A stretch of DNA of 64,000 nucleotides, taken from contig NC_091871.1 in assembly GCF_019399895.1 (NCBI RefSeq), positions 5,733,001-5,797,000 of the forward strand, given 5' to 3'. Made by a program: the position numbers and the translations under genes. Of the stretch, positions 22,873 to 33,800 are shown in pieces. How positions within the stretch are numbered: the stretch's first letter is position 1; every line of letters begins with the position of its first letter. Source of the DNA: Cardiocondyla obscurior. Lineage: Eukaryota; Arthropoda; Insecta; Hymenoptera; Formicidae. The notes below the pieces were generated by a model. It saw only the letters and a program-made list of their open reading frames with translations, did no database searches and was not told the DNA's origin.

Positions 22873-24616
22873 ATGGCTGCGACCTTCGATCAGTACGACA
22901 AGTCGAGGTACGTGCGGGAGAATTCCCATGTTTTGATTCATCGGCCAAGTGTCATGGCCCTGCATTAAGTATCATTGGCGTAATGGCGTTTGAAACTGTG
23001 TCGCATATCACTTAACGACCCTTTGGGAAAAGCTATGATTATTATTATTCTTTTAACTCACCCAATCTCGGAGCACTGGATAGCTTATCTTTAGTCCATG
23101 CGGTACGAGTAGTTGCTCGCTTCGAACTGTCAACTCGATCAGGCGAGTTTAATTTCTTTATTTCTTCGCTATTTTTTAAACGTTTTGTCGGATTTTTCTT
23201 GCGAGCACTTGGTTTGTAGACATCTTTTTATAATAAACGATAATTATAATTTTAATTTTCTTTTTTTTATATATTTTGTTCTGAAAATTATTAAATAAAG
23301 CTTAATTGTTTAATTATTTTACATTTTATTATCTAAGAATAATTATAACAAGATCTTTTTATAATAAACGATAATTATAATTTTAATTGTTTTTTTTAAA
23401 TATATTTTGTTCTGAAAATAATTAAATAAAGTTTAATTGTTTAATTATTTTACACTTTAATATCTAAGAATAATTATAACAAGATCTTTTTATAATAAAC
23501 GATAATTATAACTTAATTTTTTTTTTTTATATATTTTGTTCTGAAAATTATTAAATAAAGCTTAATTGTTTAATTATTTTACACTTTAATATCTAAGAAT
23601 AATTATAACAAGATTGTTTTATATTTTTCGATTTAAAAGAAAATATCGTTCTCATCGAAAAATTATTTATTTCGATCATTGGATTTTTTTTTTTCTAGCT
23701 GGTACTTTGGTGCTATGTCGCGACAGGATGCATCTGACTTATTGATGGGCGAAAAAGAAGGGGGTGTGTTTCTGGTGAGAGATAGCACTTCCATACATGG
23801 GGATTTCGTACTGTGTGTAAGAGAAGACAGCAAAGTTAGCCACTACATCATCAATAAAATCCAGCAAGGCGATCAGATTCGTTATCGAATTGGTGACCAG
23901 ATGTTTCCAGATATTCCAAGTCTTCTCGCCTTTTATAAACTTCATTATTTAGATACCACACCGTTAATTAGGCCGGCGCCAAAGAAAACGCAAAGGGTTA
24001 TTGCAAAATATGATTTTGAAGGCAATGACTCTGAGGACTTACCTTTTAGGAAAGGTATATAATAATTTTCTTTGATTTCACGTTTATAATATATTCCGAG
24101 TTCTACTTTCCACAGTTGTATTAATAAAAAATTTATAACATAGGTGATATACTCACTGTAATATCAAAAGATGAGGAACAATGGTGGACAGCTCGAAACA
24201 GTGTTGGCCAAACTGGTTCGATCCCGGTACCGTACGTTCAGAAGTACGACGACGATAGTCATATGATAATAGAAAATAACTCACGGCCTGAAAGTGGCGG
24301 TAGTTCCGGCTCTAACTCGAATTCAGGGCCTACGTCGCAGGTGCCTCACGTAGAACCGACGGGACAGGCGACGATAACGCGAAGATCGAATATTCAAAGA
24401 ACACTGCCGGCCTTTGCCAAAGTGAAGCAGGCGAGAGTGCCGAACGCGTATGACAAAACTGCGTTAAAATTAGAAGTAGGTGATATGATAAAAGTGACAA
24501 AGACTAATATTAACGGTCAATGGGAAGGTGAATTACATGGCAAAGTTGGACACTTCCCGTTTACGCATGTGGAATTTGTAGATAATGAGACTGGTGAAGA
24601 CAATCAGGAGATTTAA
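22873..24616 (+). CDS. Crk: Crk adaptor protein (SH2-SH3-SH3)
   Basis: Exons 22873-22907, 23699-24054 and 24144-24616 join to give 287 aa. Crk links phosphotyrosine proteins such as p130Cas and paxillin to C3G and DOCK-family exchange factors, controlling Rac/Rap signalling, cell migration and myoblast fusion. The SH2 domain covers about residues 12-110 with the phosphotyrosine-binding Arg39 in FLVRDS. SH3-N covers about 121-180 (AKYDFEGNDSEDLPF, then WW in QWWTAR). A Ser/Gly-rich linker follows, and SH3-C covers about 228-283 (NAYDKTALKLEVGD). The linker has no obvious YxxP regulatory tyrosine of the vertebrate kind. The first intron carries a three-copy 131-bp tandem repeat. Confidence 0.95.
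23222..23614. repeat. Three tandem copies of a 131-bp unit in Crk intron 1
   Basis: The unit begins ATCTTTTTATAATAAACG and restarts at 23353 and 23484. Each copy ends with TAATTATAACAAG. Copies differ by a few bases and a small T-run length change, so the array is fairly young. Confidence 0.92.
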
Positions 24617-27185
24617 CAAAAATTCTTTAACGGTGATGTGCACCACACGTGCGAAACAATGGGAAGAAAAACACCTCCTATATTATCAAAATTTAGAGTT
24701 ACTAATAACATCTATTATATGTGCCATTTCAAAGATGCGATTACATCCAAGTCTAAACAACTGTACCTTCTCTACATCTGTTGTATATAATAAGAAAATT
24801 AACACCAGACTTTTGTGCAATACGGTGAAACGTAAGGAATGTTTGTATAGAGATTTGTGTTAGTATTTCTGCAGTATGTTAATTTAGTCACATGTCAATC
24901 CATCATTTTATATTATACATTGCTAATTGCCCAAAGCACAACCATAATTTTATAAAGTTATTCTTAGATATAATACATATTTATCGTATCCAGAAATATT
25001 AATACGATTTTATTTTATTAAAAATCGAAGCTGTATTTGAATGAAATAACGAACAACATAATTTTTATAAAGTACGATATTTATAAGGTGTATACTCTGA
25101 TATATACTAAACAGTTTTAATTTACAGACATATTTATATATGCAGCTACCATGTTGCATATATAATACTCTACATTTTCTTATATAGATATTAATATAAT
25201 GCACTAGTTTAACGTTCACTTATGTTTAAGTTTTTATTGTTTATTTAGAAATTTATTAGTGCTCGAAATGGTTTTGGTACATGCACAGTTTTTCATTTAC
25301 ACTCAACAATTTCTCATCATGGACTTGTTGATTATAGAAGATTATAATTATATTATTGATAAATGTAATTTATCACTTTTATTTATGGATATTGCGATGA
25401 AAAAAAAGCATGTGTGTGCTCCTTAAAATGTTTTATTAGCAATTACTACGATTATATATTCCTAAAATTGTGGAATAGTATATTCTGCATTGAATATACG
25501 ATAATACTTCTAGTCATAAGTGACTATGATAAAGCATACTGTATATATACTTACTTGATTTTATTTTATTTTGCTATTAACACTTGAGAAAATAAAAAAA
25601 CAAAAAATAGTCAAGGCGCTAAAATATTTCGATAGAAGTACAGTTGTCTTTAGGAGTTTAAAGCTTCGATGTTATGGTACATACAATATCTGTTAGCCAT
25701 AGGTTGTGCCACCAATGGAGCAACATATTGTGCTAGAAAGTTGTATTTATATATATAATGATGGAAAGGTTAATTGTATCAAAAAGTTGTTTATAGTTAC
25801 GCAGAATTTAATAAGAATTATTTTAATAGCGAACTTTTTTAATGTGAATATTAAATTTTTAACGAAACTTTTATTGCGGATAAATTCTAAAATTATCAGA
25901 AATTTGATTGCCGAAGCACTGCTATTTAAATAATAGTAAAATATTTTATGACCATCGGTATTATATGAATTCTCATATTGGTACCTTCTCAAACGTAGCT
26001 CTGTTACATGTTTTCAGCAACACATTAACGCCACGTAACCGCTAGCGACGAAATTTTACTTCATTTTTTCACAATCACGCGCATTGTATTTTGTCACTCA
26101 AACTTCTTGATTTAATATGTGCATTTGACATTTCCATCATCGTCATTCCATTATCATCATCATTGTAGTTACAGCGTGTATAAGTTTTCCATAATCTTCC
26201 TAAAATTATGCGCAGTATTAAGACAAAACTGGATTATTCCATATCAATAAATCATGCGTTCGGGCAAGATTCTCTTCCGTTTAATGTTTGAACATATGGT
26301 AAAATATAAAATAGTTAAATGTATTTTTTTTTGTCAATTTTGATATGTGTAACAAGGCAAGCTGAATAATAAATTACAGGCAGTTTCTTTGGCAGCATTA
26401 CGTGATTCAAATCGTGGATTTGTAAAGGAAGGGAAGGTCTGGTATGTGCCATTAAGTATATTTATCTTTAATTACCAATATTCCAATGACAGATGGTGCT
26501 TAAATGAATTTCAGCATAAGACATCATATGGTGATATACAAATGTTTAAGTAATTTACACCAATTACAGCGTACATTTTCACGCGATAGTTAATTGTTGT
26601 GTATATTAATTTTAGGAATTTTTATTACAAATTTAATTCAGTCAATGAATCATTAGAAAACAAAATCACGATTATAACGTCATAAATAATTTAGATCGAA
26701 TTTTCATATACATGACTCATCAAAGCAAGTTCAGTTGTATGTATAACATGAGACAAATTTAAATACGACAAGGATATAGTAATGTATATTTTTCTATAAG
26801 CGTATGCACACATATTTTTTAGTTTTTCTAATAGCGAGCCGACTTCATGAATAAAATACGGTAATAAGTAATAAGGTTAATAATCTTTAGATAAATATAT
26901 ATTTGTGTTGTAATTTATAATAAATCATAATGATGTAACGTTCAATTATAGCACACTCGATAATAAATGATTATGTATGTAAATGCTGCTATTTGTTATT
27001 TCTATAAGATTTTAAAAAAACTTGAGGCAACTTGAGGTCGAAAAACAGCCTTTATTATTAAAATTATTTTGTAAAGGGCAAGACTTTTATTTTGTGTTTT
27101 ATAATAGCTGCATTTATTTTAAACTATACAATGTTAAAAGCATAGTATATAACAATTTAATGTAATAAAAAAAAAAACAGGCACG
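24617..27185. other. Crk 3' UTR and AT-rich spacer before AMPK alpha
   Basis: No coding gene is supported. The left part should be the Crk 3' UTR and the right edge the AMPK alpha 3' UTR, read on the minus strand. The genes are convergent. Short open frames here are AT-rich and lack any domain. Confidence 0.6.
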
Positions 27186-29575
27186 TTATCGTGCTAATTG
27201 TGTAATTAATGCCGCACACATTTCAAAAAATTCCATTGTGTGATGACCAGTTGCCTGCGGAGGCGGCAATGTCGGATCTAAAAGAACATATATATTTCTT
27301 TTTATATAGATTAGAATTGCAGTTTCACATACATACGCGTGTGCGCGCATAATCACTTGCATTACATAGACATGAAAAGAACATTTACCTCGTCCAATGT
27401 CCTCTTCTTCGTTGGACAAGGATTTAAAATCTAATAAATAACTCTTATGGTCAACTTGATATAATTGTAACGACATTTTGCTATATCTGTCGGTCAATTT
27501 GTTTTTATGTCTTACTCTAACGCTGTATGTGTTAATGATCTTCCATTCCTGAAAAAAAAAAAACATTTTACGTAATGTCACATATTTAAACAATTAGATA
27601 TCACTCCTTATTAATCTTACAAAATTGAGCGCCTTCATAGCACGATAAACTTCATTCATGATATCGTTGGGTTTGGATTGCGATCTAATTCCTAAATGCC
27701 ACTTCGCTCTCTTTACAGGTGTGCCACGATTTCCCTGTGTCTGAATAGGTGCACTGCCTTGTGAACCTTGACGTTCCCGATAAGCTGAAACATTATTGCA
27801 AATATATAGCTACATGCAAAGAACAATTTTTCGTAATAATCTTTACCGATTTACTCATAAATAGAAGATAGACTTGTAAAAAATTAATATTAACTGTCTC
27901 ATATTTTAACATACGTGCAATTCTTTCTGGGTGGGGCCTCAATGGACTGCTATTAGTCTCGTTAGGACTAAACGCTACCGGCGGAGGGCTGGACGCCACA
28001 TAAAAATCTTTTAATTCTGCCTTGGCGGCTTCATCTGCGATTCTTTTATTGTCAATGATTAAATGATAAGCGATCGCCAATTGATCGTGTGGATCGCCGC
28101 CTAATAGTGCAGAATGCACTTCCGGCTCTTTCACATTAAACTTCTCGCATACTTCATTTACAGCATCTATATCGATAACAGATGAATCTTGTTCGACAGG
28201 TGACGGAAACAAATATGACGGTAAATCTTTTTGGAACCACTCATGTTTTCTGAAATAAAGAAATGTGTCAAATATAACAATATTAATTAATTACACGATT
28301 AAAAAATGTATTATGTGATATACTTAATATCTTCAATAGTTGCTCTTTTCATCGGGTCTACTTGTAGCATGTGACATAAGAGACTAACGACACTCTTGTT
28401 CAAATATTCCGGAATAGGAAAAACGCCGGCTAAAATTAAAGATTTTATTCAGTCGTCATTAAAAATGCTTTTTGAGAAAATATTCGGTTAATGTTTCTTT
28501 TTTAAAGACAACTCACATTTAATTTTGCGAAAAAGAGTAGGAACATGCTCGTCATCGAATGGTAAGGTACCGCAGAGTAGCGCGTACAATATAACACCAC
28601 ATGACCAAATATCGACTTCGGGACCAGCGTACAATTTCCCGGATATCACTTCAGGTGCAGCGTAATTTGGAGAGCCACACGACGTACGCAAGAACTCGCC
28701 ATCCATCATCATGTTTGACAAACCTATATTTTTGTACAACATTTTATCATTTATATGAAACGGGCAAGTCGATTATGCCAATTATTTCCAAGTACCGAAA
28801 TCCGCAATTTTCACATGGAGATTGTGATCTAATAGAAGATTTTCTGGTTTTAAATCACGGTGCACTATCATGTGTCGATGACAGTAATCGACGCCTGATA
28901 TAATCTGTTGGAAAAATCGTCGCGCTTCGTATTCTTTGAGCTTGCCGTGTTTAACGATATAATCGAACAGCTCTCCTCCTGAGACGTATTCCATTATCAT
29001 GAATATATCCGTTGGAGTACTTATAACCTGATATCTGTTTACGTAAAAATTTTAATTTAAATTATATCAGGTATTTATTTAAAGAGGAATGTGTATGTAT
29101 GTCTCATTTGATGTATTATACACCTTTTTTTTTTTTTTTAAATTAAAATCTTAAATTTATAAATTTAAAAACTATTATACAATTTTGAAAATAAACACCT
29201 AACATAAGTTGTACATGAATAAAACTAAAAATTATAATCACTTAATACTTACAGCTTAATGATATGGGGATGTCTAAAGAGTTTAAGATTTTGTATTTCT
29301 CTGCGAATTTTGCCTACCACATCTAAGCTCTTGATTTTTTGGCGATTTAGAATTTTCACAGCAACTTTGTGCTTTGTTAAAACATGCTCCCCAACTAGGA
29401 ATTATACAATATATGAGAGAACTATTTTAAATAAAATAATAATAAATAAATAGTTTTATATTATATACATACTTTTTACTTTGCCAAATGTACCAACACC
29501 CAAAGTTTGGCCTAATGTATAATGGCCTATCTTCACAATGGGCTGTGGTTGATTACTTGAGAGCTTCTCAGACAT
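27186..29575 (-). CDS. AMPKalpha: AMP-activated protein kinase catalytic subunit alpha
   Basis: Nine coding exons (29575-29473, 29394-29253, 29034-28796, 28723-28517, 28429-28324, 28249-27915, 27784-27621, 27548-27389, 27277-27186) give 515 aa. AMPK senses AMP/ATP and, with beta and gamma subunits, switches cells from anabolic to catabolic work. The kinase domain spans about residues 18-275: the Gly loop GVGTFGKV, catalytic HRDLKPEN, DFG (split by an intron after the first base of Gly), and an activation loop with Thr175 in LRTSCGSPN, the site phosphorylated by LKB1. The autoinhibitory UBA-like domain follows, with DPHDQLAIAYHLI near 320. The C-terminal beta/gamma-binding domain ends in ALITQLAR. 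An acceptor 10 bp before the ATG shows a non-coding first exon upstream. Confidence 0.96.
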
Positions 29576-30431
29576 CTTGCCTCAGCTGTAATAAAATTCA
29601 ACAATAAAAATTGATTATTAATTTTAATGTCATTTTAAAAATAAATCTCCCACTACTGTAATAAATGTTTCTTTGCACCAGTGCAAAATCTCAAAAAGAT
29701 AGCTGCAATATATGTATGTAGAAATACAATTATCCAACAAAAATTATATTTTTTATTAAAAGTTAATTGGCACACTTCCCATCTCAACTGATTATTACAT
29801 ACAATGACTATAAAAGAATAAAGTGTGTGTCGGTCATAAAAGTCATTTGTCACCTATACAATGTATGTTTCTCACTTGGTCTGAAGTTTACTTATATAAT
29901 TTTATTATTAAAACTTCCTTATTTGCGATGTTATAACGAAATGTTAAAGAATTGCAGATATCTTGCTGAAACACCTAATTAAAAGGGAACACTCCCAATC
30001 ACCTGACGCTTATTTACATGCCTTTAAATGGTACGTCTTATCACGTAGAGTATACTCGAGTATACCTGTCGATCTTATCAGCCCAGAACATTATACACTT
30101 GTAAAATAAAACATGATAAAACACGAACTTCTTTTTACATCGACTAGCGAATGCAAAAGCACTTATCGAGAAAGGCACACATTTGTGTCGCTCGTTAAAA
30201 AATATATATATATATATATATGAATAATTGTCTCGCAATCACTCACGGCCTAAAATAGAGAACGAGCTGAAGGAGTCGACACGAGTAACATGGAATTTCG
30301 ATCAATTCTAATTCGACGTCACTCAACCGAGGCGCGAGCTTTCGAACCAGGGTCGAAAGACTTACTTCTTGACGCGTAGAACGTGCGATCCCCACTGAAT
30401 TCTTTGTATTTTCGTCGACCCTTAACCTCAC

Positions 30432-30520
30432 CTTTATTTCTTTTGCGCTGCTATTTCTTTTATTATCAGACATGCGTGCACTCGTAGGCTAATATTGGGC
30501 GCGTTTGGAGACACGCGATT
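30432..30520 (-). other. Candidate non-coding first exon of AMPK alpha with an upstream ATG
   Basis: On the minus strand, a donor (ATAAAG|GTGAGG) at 30432 ends a stretch that holds an ATG at 30473-30471. That frame (MSDNKRNSSAKEIK) would splice to the acceptor just before the AMPK alpha ATG and then stop after about five codons, so it is out of frame with the kinase and would act as a short upstream ORF. The transcription start, placed near 30520, is a guess. Confidence 0.35.
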
Positions 30521-30743
30521 CGTGCAAGTGTCGAAAGTGCAATTTGTATTGCATTCCGAAACTCCAGCTAATCAATCCCACGCGATTTGAACGCAATAAA
30601 GAGTGCGTGCGCAAGTTGACACGCAACGCTGGGGTACGAGAGCGTCGTCAAGCCGCAAGACGGCGCTAGCTTTTACGCCGCCGCAACGCGGCGCTCCGTT
30701 CACGCATAAGAAGCGATATTCAGGCTCACGGCGGATAGCTTGT

Positions 30744-30750
30744 TCTTTCC
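30744..30750 (+). promoter_or_regulatory. TCT (polypyrimidine) initiator / 5' TOP start of eEF2
   Basis: The sequence TTCTTTCC, with the C at 30745 as +1, fits the YC+1TTTYY initiator used by insect ribosomal-protein and translation-factor genes. It lies 75 bp before the eEF2 ATG. A transcript starting there would carry a 5' terminal oligopyrimidine tract, known in eEF2 mRNAs and read by TOR signalling. The motif is seen; its use as a start site is inferred. Confidence 0.5.
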
Positions 30751-30819
30751 GAGGGAGTCCGCCATAGTTGGTGCACGTATTATTCGGACCAGGCCATCGA
30801 CAATCGGGCAACATCCAAG

Positions 30820-33800
30820 ATGGTATGTAGCCGCGTCGCGACGACGCTACAGCGTTCACGGCGGCACCCGGTCCTTCTCGCGCGGTCGCCAATATTTTTC
30901 GCAGAAAATCCCACCGTCTAGAACACGCCGAGGGCTTCACCTCGCGCGCGGGTCACCCTCTCCCGCCCCGCGTACGCCGCGTTCGTTCCTCTCTCTCGTT
31001 GCATCTCGCTGCCACGGCGCGATTACTCCGGATTGCGCAATTCTATCCGTTCGAGATTCACGGGGCAATTGCGGATCCGTGTGTGCCATCCGGGTCCGGA
31101 TTATCGGCCGCCAGACTGGACGAGGTGTCACCACGAGAGCGGATGCGCGGGATCGGAAAATTTCGAAGGCGGAAATATGGTCCGCAACGTGTCATGGTGC
31201 GCCTCGCGTGGCTGCCGACACGCAACGTGCTCGCGAAGGGGCGAAGGGGTCGGGGAGCAACGCCGTTCTTCCTCGATTCATGAGCTCGACGCTAAAAGGA
31301 TCGACCATCTGCGCGCGGGGAATCGCGTCGGATGCTCAGCATCCTCCGAGAGTCGTCGCAGGGTGCTCCAAATCGAAGAAATATGTTTCGCTGCCGCGCT
31401 CGCAACGTGGTGGGCCTCTTTGTGCGCCCTTTCACCACAGCAGGCAACATCGTTTCCAGGCAGTTGTTCCGTCGGAACTTTTCTCGGCGACGATTCTGGC
31501 GATGCAAATTGAAATGCAAAAAGCATGCAAGAAATGCTGTTAAACATAGAGATATCTTTGTGGGATTTTAATATATATTGCAAATAATATAATTGCGCAC
31601 AGAACAATGGAACAAGTTTTTTTTTTTTTATGGTAAATAATTTGAGAATTGAAAATATTAAGCGTTAGATATTTTACGATATTTTAGAGATGTGGAGATA
31701 GTTAAGAAGCATGCTTCAATATGGTTATTGTTGCAATTTTTTATAAAGGTATATAGGGCTTATATAAGAAATAAAAATGTTTTTTTATATCTTATGAGTA
31801 TCCTAGAAAGGAAACTTTTTAAACCCATTGTATAAAAAATGAATTTTTTTCAGTCTCACAATATGTTGCAATAATTGTGTGAAAAACTATATGTAGCAAA
31901 TCAAATTATTACTGACTAACCGTTTGTTATATATCTATATTTGCACTGATAATTAGTTTTTATTAATTTAAACGACAAATTAATGTTGAATTTTTAATTT
32001 AATTTATCACATAGTGATAATTATAAGTTGCAATTTTTATAAGATTTTTTTACGAAAAATTTTTTATAGGTGAACTTCACAGTAGATGAGATCCGTGCCA
32101 TGATGGACAAGAAGAAAAACATCCGAAACATGTCCGTCATTGCACACGTTGATCATGGAAAGTCAACTCTGACCGACTCCCTTGTATCCAAGGCAGGTAT
32201 TATTGCCGGTGCAAAGGCTGGTGAGACTCGATTCACGGACACACGTAAAGATGAACAAGAACGTTGCATCACTATCAAATCTACGTAAGTGAATTTTTTT
32301 TATGCTCTTGTTTGAATTCTATATTAATCGTTATCGTCGCACATTAATAATGCTTATCGCTCTTCTTCCAGCGCTATTTCCATGTTCTTCGAGCTCAGCG
32401 AAAAAGATTTGGTTTTTATCAAAAATCCCGATCAACGTGACAAAGACGAAAAGGGCTTTTTAATTAATTTGATTGATTCACCCGGACACGTAGACTTTTC
32501 GAGTGAAGTCACAGCTGCCCTCCGTGTTACCGATGGAGCTCTTGTTGTTGTTGATTGCGTATCCGGTATGTGTTTCATGAATTTCACTTATTAATTTTTT
32601 ACATAAAAGATTTTTGCAACGATAGATTGATCTTCCAGCACACAAGGGTTACTCTGTAGTATGCAGTTTGGTTTGCATAAACTGATCGGCATACATCGAC
32701 AGTGTTGACAGTGCAATGGAAGAAGAATAAAAAAGCAATTGTGTTTAAACGCTGTTAGTGGACCTCTATCCTTATGTCCGTTATTAGCACGCTACGATAC
32801 AAATGCGACATTGCCTATTTATTAAATTACCGTACTATCTTAAAGAGATGTTTTCTGTTTTGTAGCGATAATTAAAAGAAAACAAATAATTTAATAATTA
32901 AATAATTTTTTGAAATAATAGTAATTGTAATTTGCTCATTTTCTTTCTAGGTGTGTGTGTACAAACTGAAACTGTTCTGCGTCAAGCGATTGCTGAACGT
33001 ATCAAACCTGTTTTATTCATGAATAAAATGGACCGCGCGCTGCTGGAACTCCAGCTCGATAGCGAAGATCTCTATCAAACTTTCCAACGTATTGTTGAAA
33101 ACGTTAACGTTATTATTGCAACGTATTCTGACGACGATGGACCTATGGGCGAAGTTAGAGTAAGCAAAATAAAATTTATTATTATGAAAAAACAATACAA
33201 GAATTTTATATACTGATTTTAAATATTTAATTGTAGGTAGATCCCAGTAAAGGATCTGTAGGTTTCGGTTCTGGTCTTCATGGTTGGGCCTTTACCCTAA
33301 AACAATTTTCCGAGATGTACGCCGAAAAATTCAAGATTGACGTGGTGAAACTAATGAACAGACTGTGGGGTGAATCTTTCTTTAATCCCAAGACTAAAAA
33401 GTGGAGCAAACAAAAGGAAGCTGATAATAAACGATCTTTCTGCATGTACGTCTTAGACCCAATTTATAAGGTAAGTTTTTGCAATCTCGAAGGTGGAGAA
33501 TTATCTATATTTGCCTTATTATCGTAAAAATATTGATAACTAAAGTAAAAAAAATTCTTTATAGGTGTTTGATAGTATTATGAATTACAAGAAGGAGGAG
33601 GCAGACAATCTTTTGCAGAAACTGGGTATTGTGTTGAAACCCGAGGATAAAGACAAGGACGGAAAAGCTTTGTTGAAGGTAGGATTTTATTTAATTGTTG
33701 TATAGATATTTATTCGATTAAAAATGATGAATTTTATAGCTTTTTCTGACATCTCTTCCGATAAATAATGAGAGATTACAAAATCTGAAGAATATTTAAT

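Noticed and set aside
30740..31543. 267-codon open frame on the plus strand at the start of eEF2, plus overlapping frames on both strands
   Set aside because: It crosses the eEF2 exon 1 donor, lies in a CpG-rich leader and intron where stop codons are rare, and matches no family.
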